Positions 38,749-46,718 of a stretch of DNA of 64,000 bases are shown piece by piece. The notes under the pieces were generated by a model. That model ran no database searches, was not told the origin of the DNA, and saw only the letters and a program-made list of their open reading frames with translations. Made by a program: the position numbers and the translations under genes. The number at the start of each line of letters is the position of its first letter. Within the stretch, counting starts at the first letter, position 1. Source of the stretch: Halomonas sp. JB37. Its GTDB lineage: Bacteria; Pseudomonadota; Gammaproteobacteria; Pseudomonadales; Halomonadaceae. The DNA lies in NCBI RefSeq assembly GCF_002332255.1, contig NZ_NRGW01000001.1:2480001-2544000 (forward strand), given 5' to 3'.

Positions 38749-39779
38749 GCATGATGCAGGCCTCTCAGACAGGCAGTGGGAACACCGCAGCCAAAAGGCC
38801 ATCAACTGCGAACATCATGCGCTGGGTGATCATTGCCACCCTACCGGGCATCGTCACGATGAGCTATTTTTTTGGCCTTGGCGTACTGAGCAACATGCTG
38901 CTAGCTGCAGCGTTCGGTATGGCGTTTGAAGCGGCCATACTGCGGCTACGTAAACGACCGATATGCGTCACCCTGAATGACTCAAGCGCCCTGCTGACAG
39001 GTATTCTTCTCGGCGTATCACTGCCGCCTGCCAGCCCCTGGTGGCTAATCGGCGTGGGCATGGTGGCAGCCATCATCGTAGCCAAACAGCTATACGGTGG
39101 ATTAGGGCACAATCCTTTTAACCCAGCGATGGTCGGCTATGCGCTGCTGCTAGTGTCATTTCCCACCTATATGACGCTGTGGGCACCCCCTCAAGGCGCT
39201 GTACCCAGCGACTTATGGGCTCAAATTAGCGGATCGCTACCGACAGCCCAGCTTGATAGCTTGAGCGGCGCCACGCCGCTGGATGCGTTTAAACATAAAA
39301 GCGAGGCGATGCTTGCCAGCGAATTCTGGGCAGCTCAGCCACTGCCCTCAGGAACGCTAGCCGCCTGGCGTTTAATCGCTATCGCCTGGCTAGCGGGGGG
39401 CCTACTTTTATTGGTGAAGCGCATTATCAGCTGGCACATTCCGGTAGCGATGCTGAGCAGCATGATGTTGCTGGCTACGCTGTTCTACCTTAACAATCCA
39501 AGCCACGCTGGCTCTCCGCTACTGCATCTGGTGACGGGTGCAACGCTATTCGGGGCATTTTTTATCGCCACCGACCCCGTTTCTGCGGCCACCAGCCGGC
39601 GCGGAAAACTCATCTATGGCGCCGGTATTGGCGCACTGATCATGATAATCCGCAGCGTGGGTGGCTATCCCGACGCGGTTGCTTTTGCAGTGCTGTTAAT
39701 GAATCTCTGCGTACCTCTGCTGGATCTGTATAGCGTGCCTCGCCCAACGGGCCACGCAGCGCGCGGAGGTCGGCGATGA
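38745..39779 (+). CDS. rsxD: Electron transport complex subunit RsxD/RnfD
   Basis: Membrane subunit of 344 residues with about nine helices. The covalent FMN attachment motif is the Thr of SGATPLDAF. Other family parts are GLGHNPFNPAMVGYALL and DPVSAATSRRGKLIYGAGIG. It overlaps rsxC and rsxG by four bases each (ATGA), so translation is coupled. Confidence 0.95.
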   Translation: MSMMQASQTGSGNTAAKRPSTANIMRWVIIATLPGIVTMSYFFGLGVLSNMLLAAAFGMAFEAAILRLRKRPICVTLNDSSALLTGILLGVSLPPASPWWLIGVGMVAAIIVAKQLYGGLGHNPFNPAMVGYALLLVSFPTYMTLWAPPQGAVPSDLWAQISGSLPTAQLDSLSGATPLDAFKHKSEAMLASEFWAAQPLPSGTLAAWRLIAIAWLAGGLLLLVKRIISWHIPVAMLSSMMLLATLFYLNNPSHAGSPLLHLVTGATLFGAFFIATDPVSAATSRRGKLIYGAGIGALIMIIRSVGGYPDAVAFAVLLMNLCVPLLDLYSVPRPTGHAARGGRR

Positions 39780-40411
39780 CGCCACGCCAAGCTATGCAGC
39801 GTGGCGCAATCGCACTGGGCACCTTTGCACTGGTAACCGCCGGTAGCGTTGCTTTCACGCGCACACTCACCGTCGACCGCATAGCAACGCACCAGTTAGC
39901 TTATCAGCACCGTCAGCTTCAACAAGTGCTGCCCAGCGCGCTGGCTAATACGCCCATGAAGCGCGTATTAGAGAGTAGCTTCACGCTCCCCAACGCCGAA
40001 CGCCTTGGGCTAGCTTCTGGTGCTCAGGGCTGGCGGATTAGCGATCAAGGCCGCAGCGCGCTGGCTTTCCCGGTAGTGACACGCCAAGGTTATAATGGCG
40101 AAATTCATCTTTTAATTGGCATTGATGGACAGCAGCGAATTACTGGCGTACGCGTTACCCAGCATCAGGAAACGCCGGGTTTAGGCGATGACATTGAGCG
40201 TCGCCGCAGTGACTGGATTACCGATTTTGACGGTCTGGATTTAGACAGCCTGCGACCCGACGACTGGGCGGTTGATAAAGACGGCGGTCATTTTGATGCC
40301 TTTACGGGGGCCACCATTACGCCTCGCGCCGTGGTTAATGCCGTGCACAACGCATTGCAATACGCCGCCGACACGCCGCTAGCTATTCCAAATGAGGAGC
40401 CAGGCACATGA
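39776..40411 (+). CDS. rsxG: Electron transport complex subunit RsxG/RnfG
   Basis: Periplasmic FMN-binding subunit of 211 residues with one N-terminal membrane helix. The FMN is attached to the Thr of [28 protein letters not shown] is the other family signature. Overlaps rsxE by ATGA. Confidence 0.94.
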   Translation: MTPRQAMQRGAIALGTFALVTAGSVAFTRTLTVDRIATHQLAYQHRQLQQVLPSALANTPMKRVLESSFTLPNAERLGLASGAQGWRISDQGRSALAFPVVTRQGYNGEIHLLIGIDGQQRITGVRVTQHQETPGLGDDIERRRSDWITDFDGLDLDSLRPDDWAVDKDGGHFDAFTGATITPRAVVNAVHNALQYAADTPLAIPNEEPGT

Positions 40412-41121
40412 AATCCAGCGCCATGAGCCAATGGCATCAGCTTGCTCGCGAGGGCCTGTGGTCCAATAACCCTGCACTTGTGCAGCTGCTAGGGCTTTGC
40501 CCGCTGCTTGCCGTTAGCACTAGCGTCGTCAACGCCCTGGGGTTAGCGCTTGCCACACTAATGGTGATGGTCGCTGCCAGTACCACCATTTCGCTGATTC
40601 GCCACCAGGTACCCAGCGCAGTACGCCTGCCCGCCTTCGTGATGGTGATTGCGGCCTTTGTTACCTGCGCAGAGCTACTGATGGCCGCGTATGCCTACCC
40701 GCTTTACCAAGTGCTGGGGATATTTATTCCCTTGATTGTCACCAACTGCGCCATTCTGGGTCGCGCGGATGCGTTTGCCTCGCGCCAACCCGTGCTGCCC
40801 GCGGCAATAGATGGCTTTATGATGGGCCTAGGTTTTGGCGCCGTATTGATACAGCTGGGCGCACTGCGTGAATTGCTGGGCCAAGGAACGCTGTTTAGCG
40901 ATATGACACTGCTATTCGGCTCGGCGGCAAGCAGCTGGCAACTTACTATCGCTGATGGCTATCAGTTTCTATTCTTTGTGCTGCCACCGGGGGCTTTTTT
41001 CGTGGCTGGGATGCTAATCGCGCTAAAAAATGTTCTCGACCTGCGCCAACGCTCCCGAGCCAGCCCGGTAGTGGCTCCTCGCACAGAGCGGCGCGTACGC
41101 GTGACAGGTACGATTAAATAA
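40408..41121 (+). CDS. rsxE: Electron transport complex subunit RsxE/RnfE
   Basis: Membrane subunit of 237 residues, related to RsxA. The cysteine-bearing helices [14 protein letters not shown] and [16 protein letters not shown] are the counterparts of those in RsxA. Five to six hydrophobic helices and a basic C-terminus are seen. Last subunit gene before nth, 66 bp away. Confidence 0.95.
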   Translation: MKSSAMSQWHQLAREGLWSNNPALVQLLGLCPLLAVSTSVVNALGLALATLMVMVAASTTISLIRHQVPSAVRLPAFVMVIAAFVTCAELLMAAYAYPLYQVLGIFIPLIVTNCAILGRADAFASRQPVLPAAIDGFMMGLGFGAVLIQLGALRELLGQGTLFSDMTLLFGSAASSWQLTIADGYQFLFFVLPPGAFFVAGMLIALKNVLDLRQRSRASPVVAPRTERRVRVTGTIK

Positions 41122-41187
41122 TCGACACGTATTATTCAACGCGTCGGTTTAATACGCAGTTTGGTTTTATCATTTAAGAGAACATCC

Positions 41188-41826
41188 ATGAATGCCCTAA
41201 AGCGCCATGAAATTTTTTCCCGCCTGCAGGCAGAAAACCCACACCCGACCACTGAGCTTAATTGGCATACACCGTTTGAGCTGCTGGCCGCCGTACTGCT
41301 ATCAGCTCAATCCACAGATGTCGGTGTCAACAAAGCCACTGCGCGACTTTACCCGGTGGCCAACACGCCCCAGGGGATCATTGATTTAGGGGTCGATGCG
41401 CTTAAAGGCCACATCAAAACGATCGGTTTATATAACACTAAAGCCGAAAATCTGATGAAAACCTGTCATATGCTCGTCAATCAGCACGCAGGCAATGTGC
41501 CTAATACTCGCGAAGCGCTAGAAGCACTGCCCGGCGTCGGCCGTAAAACGGCGAATGTGATTCTTAATACGGCGTTTGGCCAGCCCACCATGGCGGTCGA
41601 TACGCATATCTTCAGAGTCTCTAATCGTACCGGCATCGCACCAGGTAAAAACGTTGTCGAGGTAGAGCAAAAGCTGCTGCGCCATGTACCCAAAGCGTTT
41701 CTGCATGATGCGCATCACTGGCTGATACTGCACGGACGCTACACCTGTATTGCGCGAAAACCCCGCTGTGGCAGCTGTATCATTGAAGATCTATGCGACT
41801 TTAAAGACAAAACTGAGCTTGCCTAA
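41188..41826 (+). CDS. nth: Endonuclease III (DNA glycosylase/AP lyase)
   Basis: Base-excision repair enzyme that removes oxidised pyrimidines. The ATG at 41188 (MNALKRHEIF) gives 212 residues. Catalytic Lys120 lies in LPGVGRKTANV and Asp138 in VDTHIFRV, the same numbers as E. coli Nth. The C-terminal [4Fe-4S] cluster is bound by CIARKPRCGSCIIEDLC. Coupling with rsx genes is widespread in gammaproteobacteria. Confidence 0.97.
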   Translation: MNALKRHEIFSRLQAENPHPTTELNWHTPFELLAAVLLSAQSTDVGVNKATARLYPVANTPQGIIDLGVDALKGHIKTIGLYNTKAENLMKTCHMLVNQHAGNVPNTREALEALPGVGRKTANVILNTAFGQPTMAVDTHIFRVSNRTGIAPGKNVVEVEQKLLRHVPKAFLHDAHHWLILHGRYTCIARKPRCGSCIIEDLCDFKDKTELA

Positions 41827-41861
41827 TACCTAACACCCAACACCCAACACCAGCGCACGGC

Positions 41862-42926
41862 TTACGCGCTAACAGCTAATAGTTGGCGATACGCATCGCG
41901 CCAGGCGGGCCATTCCCATGCAGTGGTCGCCAGGGGTGCCGGGCGCGTCGTCGAGTCTGTCAACCAGTCGTAAAGCCGTTGATAAAGCCCTTCCCGCGTG
42001 CCGTCATAGCGATAGGCCGGCGGATAAAGCGCCGGGAAGCAAAGCCTGTCAGGCACCAGCGGAAGCGCCCCGCGCTGGGCCGCTTCCATAATGGCCAGCC
42101 CCTGAAACTCATGCCAGGTAGTTGAGACGACAATACCCGCGCCTTCTAGCAGCGCGCGGTATTCAGCCTCTGGCTGCGGGCCCCAGGCAACAACATGCTT
42201 AGCTAGACGCTGTTCCGCTTGCTCAAAAATGTCGGGGGATTGACGAAAACGCTGCCCCAGCACGGCAAGCTCAAACGCTACGCCTTCAGCACTTAGCCTA
42301 AACAGCACCTCAAAAAAATCATTCGGGTTCTTGTCATACTCCCAGCGGTGGTTCCATACAATAAGCTGAGGGCGTCTAGGCGTATCATGCAAAGAAGTTG
42401 ACCTTATTGATAGAGGCACTGGCAGCACATGAGCGCGTTTACGCAGCGCTTCAAGCGGATTGGCGGCAGGCAAATTTTCCGGCATTTTTTTCAGAAATGC
42501 CCGTGCGCCATCAATAAAAGAATCGCGATTATAGGCGCTGTTAAATACAACGCTATCGGCTGCCAAAGCGGTGTAGAGATTGACCATTTTGGCCTCTACT
42601 TGCGGCATCTGGTCGCTGGATTCCGGATAGGCGAACTGATTCTCATGAAAGTAGACGATCTTTTGCGCTTGACCAAGGTGCGGAAACAGCCCAATTAACG
42701 TTGCGAGATCGACCATTGAAGTCGCCAGCACCACGTCAAACGACTGGCTGAGAGTGGCATGCTCTTTTAACATCCAGCTCAGCGGGTTACCGCGAATTCG
42801 CCAAGCGAAGTGACGCGGTGGAAGGCTTAATAGTGTCCATGACACATCATCCAGCTGTGCCATCAAGCTCTGCGCCCAGTATCGATGGCTAACAGCTTCA
42901 TAGGCTGATAACAGTAATACCCGCAT
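41862..42926 (-). CDS. Glycosyltransferase, DUF3524 / tRNA-queuosine mannosyltransferase-like
   Basis: Protein of 354 residues with the N-terminal DUF3524 domain (LLLSAYEAVSHRYWAQSLM, and YFHENQFAYP) and a GT-B-type second domain (LIVWNHRWEYDKNPNDFFEVL, and STTWHEFQGLAIMEAAQ). The family includes human GTDC1/QTMAN, which adds mannose to queuosine in tRNA-Asp. Whether the bacterial proteins do the same is not established here. Its start shares one base with the ArsA-like stop (TAATG), so it belongs to the cstA operon. Confidence 0.8.
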   Translation of the reverse strand: MRVLLLSAYEAVSHRYWAQSLMAQLDDVSWTLLSLPPRHFAWRIRGNPLSWMLKEHATLSQSFDVVLATSMVDLATLIGLFPHLGQAQKIVYFHENQFAYPESSDQMPQVEAKMVNLYTALAADSVVFNSAYNRDSFIDGARAFLKKMPENLPAANPLEALRKRAHVLPVPLSIRSTSLHDTPRRPQLIVWNHRWEYDKNPNDFFEVLFRLSAEGVAFELAVLGQRFRQSPDIFEQAEQRLAKHVVAWGPQPEAEYRALLEGAGIVVSTTWHEFQGLAIMEAAQRGALPLVPDRLCFPALYPPAYRYDGTREGLYQRLYDWLTDSTTRPAPLATTAWEWPAWRDAYRQLLAVSA

Positions 42927-43933
42927 TAAAACCCCTGTTGTTCAAGCTTACCCGCCAGCATTTCTAATACCTCAATACCTTGAACATCGGTAGGTAGCCA
43001 CGGCAAACTTGGCCGCGGAAATCGCGCAAATAACGTATCTATGCGCGCAAGATAGCTGGCTTCCTGCTCGCGCCGCGCCTGTAAAAAAGCACCGTCCGCA
43101 TCCGTTGGGATCACTCGATTAACCAGCGTCCCTGCGACGGGAATATGCGCCTCTTCGAGCGTTCGAACGGCGCGATCTGTTTCTAGGATGGGCAGCCGCT
43201 CGGGCGTCATCACAAACAGAAAGCTACAGGCTGTGGTGTCTTCAATGCGTCGTCGCGCCTGATGAAACAGCCGCCGTCGATTGATCAATGTCGTGGCCAC
43301 TTCCCGGGTACGCTCGTCTAAATCATTCAAAGGGTCTTCACTAGGATCATCAAACGGTGTTGCCACATCACGGCCCCGCTTTGGAGTGAGGTGGTCCAGC
43401 ACCTTGCCAAGCTCTGCGGACTTGCGATTGTGGGCCAGTAACCCGTCGGTCCAGGCGGCCATCGCTTCAGGCAATGTTAACAGCCTTAACGTATGGCCAG
43501 TCGGCGCCGTATCGAAAATAATCAGATCGTAGGGCGCGGTGTCGTCGATCATCAATCGCGCTAACCGTTCCAGTAACGCGGCCTCCTGGGTGCCGGGAGA
43601 CTGGCGGGTTAGACGCATCTGACGCTCCAGCTCCTGCATCATTTCAGGAGCCGCGTAGCGACGCATCTGCTGGGTCACGCGCTGAAGGTGGGCTTCCACC
43701 TCGATATCAGGATCAATTTCCATCGCGTCCAGGTTGGGCAGCAGTCGCCGCGGAGCATCACCTAACGAGCGATCGAAGACATCACCTAAGCTGTGCGCCG
43801 GGTCGGTCGACACCACCAGCACACGCTTTCCCCGACTGGCCGCGAGCACGGCTAAAGAAGCCGCTACCGTGGTTTTCCCAACACCACCTTTGCCGCCTAC
43901 CCACAGCAGGCGACGATTGAGTACTGCTTGCAT
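42926..43933 (-). CDS. ArsA/Get3-family ATPase
   Basis: Soluble P-loop ATPase of 335 residues. The ATG at 43933 has GAGGA before it; an earlier ATG at 43978 is less likely. Motifs are GGKGGVGKTTVAASLA (deviant Walker A), STDPAHSLGDVF, and FDTAPTGHTLRLL. Eukaryotic Get3 inserts tail-anchored proteins and arsenic ArsA drives ArsB; this single-domain protein has no arsB or arsC nearby. It follows the CoRY-CC-star-like gene and precedes the glycosyltransferase. Confidence 0.86.
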   Translation of the reverse strand: MQAVLNRRLLWVGGKGGVGKTTVAASLAVLAASRGKRVLVVSTDPAHSLGDVFDRSLGDAPRRLLPNLDAMEIDPDIEVEAHLQRVTQQMRRYAAPEMMQELERQMRLTRQSPGTQEAALLERLARLMIDDTAPYDLIIFDTAPTGHTLRLLTLPEAMAAWTDGLLAHNRKSAELGKVLDHLTPKRGRDVATPFDDPSEDPLNDLDERTREVATTLINRRRLFHQARRRIEDTTACSFLFVMTPERLPILETDRAVRTLEEAHIPVAGTLVNRVIPTDADGAFLQARREQEASYLARIDTLFARFPRPSLPWLPTDVQGIEVLEMLAGKLEQQGF

Positions 43934-43984
43934 GGCATTCCTCACTTGTTCGACGTAGCGCTCTCTAAGGCAAGACAATAGCCA

Positions 43985-44287
43985 TCAGCAGCAACGGAAA
44001 TGGTCCAGCGGCGAACGCTCCATGCCCATTCGCGTGTGCCAATCATGGAAACGCTCCAGTAACAGCGGCTGAAGCTCAAGGGTGTAGTACGAGGCCGGAT
44101 TCTGTAAGCCCATCATTTCAGAGAACACCAACAGCATAAACAGGTCGTCTTCGTCGCGTCGCGCTCGCGCAATAGCGCCTCGATAGCGCGAGTTATATAC
44201 CTCTTCAGAAAAGAAACGGGCCTGGTTCAGCCAGGCCCGTAACTTGTCACGACGCGGCGATGACCCGTGCATCGGGTCATCATGCAT
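43985..44287 (-). CDS. CoRY-CC-star-like small protein
   Basis: 100-residue basic protein ending in DHFRCC, with the central NSRYRGAIARARRDEDDLFMLL. A C-terminal Cys-Cys, an internal RY and location next to cstA are the features from which NCBI named the CoRY-CC-star family, as I recall it. GGGAG precedes the ATG. There is no signal peptide; the CC end could bind a metal or be modified. It lies 30 bp from cstA and 51 bp before the ArsA-like gene. Function unknown. Confidence 0.72.
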   Translation of the reverse strand: MHDDPMHGSSPRRDKLRAWLNQARFFSEEVYNSRYRGAIARARRDEDDLFMLLVFSEMMGLQNPASYYTLELQPLLLERFHDWHTRMGMERSPLDHFRCC

Positions 44288-44317
44288 AGCAATTACTCCC
44301 TTTCAGTCATACTTGCG

Positions 44318-45994
44318 TTAATCACCTTGGGCAGCCATTTCAGCGCGCGAACGCTTGAGCGCGGAGGCACATTCCATCGCCACCATAATAGCCGCCACCA
44401 GCACCACAATATCCATCACCAGTAAGAACATGTTGCCCTGGTTCCAGAACGTGCGCAGCTGTATCAGTAGCGCCAGGATCGTCATGACCAATAAAAAGCA
44501 TAGCGGCGCCAGCGTATACCACATAGGGCGCTTCAGGCGCACAAGCATGACAGTAATCACGAGTAGCGTTAGGCCTGCCAGTAGCTGGTTGGTGGTGCCG
44601 AACAGGGGCCAGATAATCAGACCACCCGAACCATCGGCACCGCCTGCGCCAAACGCTAGCAGCAAGCAAGTGCCTACCGCTAGCCCCGTGGCAATCGATG
44701 GTTTTTTCATCCACGGCTGGTCGTAAATATCGCCCCACTCTTGAAAAATGTAGCGCTGTAGGCGAAGGCCCGTGTCCATGGTAGTGCCCGCGAAAAGCGC
44801 CGCCATCACAGTGAGTAGCGTCGCCGCGGTCACCTCAGGCAACCCAAGACCGTTATGAATAATAAAGGCGCCACCTTGTACGAAGGCATTGACGCCGCCC
44901 TGCCCGAAGGAGCTATACATCGCCTGCCAATCGCCAAAGGTGGCAAAACCGGCGGTCGCTGCCAAAATAGCCGCTAGCGCCAACATGCCTTCGCCCACCG
45001 CGCCGAAATAACCCACAAAACGAGCATCGGTTTCTTTATTCAACTGCTTAGACGTAGTGCCTGATGAAACAAGCCCGTGAAAGCCCGAGATGGCCCCGCA
45101 GGCAATAGTGACAAACAGCAGCGGTATTAACGACGGCGTGCCTTCAGGAACATCGCTATTAAATGCGGGCGCTACTAGCACCGGGTTCAACAGCACCAGG
45201 GCCCCATAAAGAATGAGCAAGCCAATGAAGAGCTGCAGCCCGTTAATATAATCCCGTGGCTGCAGCAGCATCCACACCGGCAACAATGACGCAATCGCCG
45301 CGTAACCGAACAGAATAACAATCCAAATAGCATTGCCTGATATACCGGCCACTTCAACAGGCATTTGAATAGGCACAGAAGGCCCAATACCAATCAGCGC
45401 GTAGAGCGCAATGACGCCGATAACCGATACCACCGCCAGGCTCATAATCCGGCGATAAATCATTTGCCCGATAATTAGCGCCACAATAATAGCGCCCCAA
45501 ACCGGAACGACTGCGCTTGGGAAGTTCATCATTAATCCGGCAATCACCACGGCGAAGACCGCATTAACCATCAGTAGCACTAGAAAGATAACGATCATAA
45601 AGATACTACGAGCACGCTTACCAACCACGTCACCGGTTAATGCCCCGACCGATTTAGCCCGATTGCGTACGCTGGCCCAAATAGCACCGAAGTCATGAAT
45701 ACCGGCAAAGAAAATAGTGCCGAACACTACCCATAAAAAAGCCGGTGCCCAGCCCCATATAACGGCGATCGCAGGCCCCACAATCGGAGCTGCTCCCGCA
45801 ACGGAGGTAAAGTGATGACCCCATAAGACGAATCGATTGGTCGGCACATAGTCAATGCCGTCCTCAAACTCATGGGCAGGGGTTTTAAAATCAGGATCCA
45901 GTTGATAAATCTTCTCCGCAATAAACTTGGAGTACACGAAGTACCCCACGGCCATTGCGCCAAGACCTACCACTAGAAGGAAAATAGCACTCAT
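44318..45994 (-). CDS. cstA: Carbon starvation protein CstA, pyruvate/peptide transporter
   Basis: Polytopic membrane protein of 558 residues with about 14-16 helices. Family signatures are the N-terminal PTNRFVLWGHHFTSVAGAAPIVGPAIAV, then the GIHDFGAIWASVRNRAKSVG loop and SSGTTSKQLNKETD. It is shorter than E. coli CstA (701 residues). CstA-family proteins take up pyruvate or peptides. Start is supported by AAAGGAG. It begins the operon with the CoRY-CC-star-like, ArsA-like and glycosyltransferase genes. Confidence 0.94.
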   Translation of the reverse strand: MSAIFLLVVGLGAMAVGYFVYSKFIAEKIYQLDPDFKTPAHEFEDGIDYVPTNRFVLWGHHFTSVAGAAPIVGPAIAVIWGWAPAFLWVVFGTIFFAGIHDFGAIWASVRNRAKSVGALTGDVVGKRARSIFMIVIFLVLLMVNAVFAVVIAGLMMNFPSAVVPVWGAIIVALIIGQMIYRRIMSLAVVSVIGVIALYALIGIGPSVPIQMPVEVAGISGNAIWIVILFGYAAIASLLPVWMLLQPRDYINGLQLFIGLLILYGALVLLNPVLVAPAFNSDVPEGTPSLIPLLFVTIACGAISGFHGLVSSGTTSKQLNKETDARFVGYFGAVGEGMLALAAILAATAGFATFGDWQAMYSSFGQGGVNAFVQGGAFIIHNGLGLPEVTAATLLTVMAALFAGTTMDTGLRLQRYIFQEWGDIYDQPWMKKPSIATGLAVGTCLLLAFGAGGADGSGGLIIWPLFGTTNQLLAGLTLLVITVMLVRLKRPMWYTLAPLCFLLVMTILALLIQLRTFWNQGNMFLLVMDIVVLVAAIMVAMECASALKRSRAEMAAQGD

Positions 45995-46343
45995 GGGCGC
46001 CGCTCCTTTGGGTTTGATTGTTATTGTTTATTTAATAAACCTGGGAATTGCTGCTCTTATCACCTTACAGAGTGGTATGAGGAAACGCTTACGTCCATAA
46101 CAATACGGCGCTAATCGCGGGAGTTGATTCTAAAGTTGTACTTAAAGCAGCGTAAATCTCGATATAAGCCTTATTAGCCCGCCTATTTATTTAGCAATAC
46201 TCATTTACCAGCATTCGGCCAAGGTCGTCTTGGCCGCACTCCTCTAGCTCACTACACTGCATATTAACGATTGATCACGCATGCACTCAGAGCTATGCAC
46301 ACGGTGCGCCCGGCACTACCACTGATAAAGACAGGAGATTTTC
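45995..46343. promoter_or_regulatory. 349-bp divergent region between cstA and the receiver gene
   Basis: Holds promoters for two oppositely directed operons. The cstA side has a strong ribosome site; the other side has AGGAG before the receiver ATG. No clear -35/-10 pair, CRP site or sigma54 site could be fixed by eye. No gene is visible. Confidence 0.5.
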
Positions 46344-46718
46344 ATGGCCAAAGTGCTTGTGGTCGATGATGAACCCAATATCGTGCTATCGCTGGAATTT
46401 TTGATGGAGCAGGCAGGTTTCGAAGTAATGACGGCTGAAGACGGCGAGCAGGCAATGGCGTGCGTTAATGATAGCCAGCCCGATTTACTATTACTCGACA
46501 TAAGCCTGCCGGGTATGAGCGGTTTTGACGTGTTAGAACGCCTGCGTGGCGATGCTGCCACCGCGCATCTGGCGATTATTATGCTAACCGCGCATGGCCG
46601 CGACGTAGAGCGTGAAAAAGGCATGGCTCTGGGCGCCGATGACTACATCACTAAACCGTTTTCAACCCAATCATTGGTGGAAAAAGTTAAAGCGCTGCTG
46701 GCTGGAAAGCAGCTATGA
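46344..46718 (+). CDS. Stand-alone response regulator receiver domain (CheY-like)
   Basis: 124 residues forming one receiver domain with no output domain. Phosphorylation site Asp52 in LLLLDISLPG; acidic pocket DDE at 8-10; Thr82 and Lys104 (YITKPF) complete the active site. AGGAG six bases before the ATG. Overlaps the next gene by ATGA, so the two are translationally coupled and probably act together with the symporter-kinase downstream. Confidence 0.95.
   Translation: MAKVLVVDDEPNIVLSLEFLMEQAGFEVMTAEDGEQAMACVNDSQPDLLLLDISLPGMSGFDVLERLRGDAATAHLAIIMLTAHGRDVEREKGMALGADDYITKPFSTQSLVEKVKALLAGKQL

Noticed and set aside
43933-43978. Arsenic-resistance role for the ArsA-like gene.
   Set aside because: No arsB, arsC or arsR nearby, and the protein is a single ATPase domain in a cstA operon.
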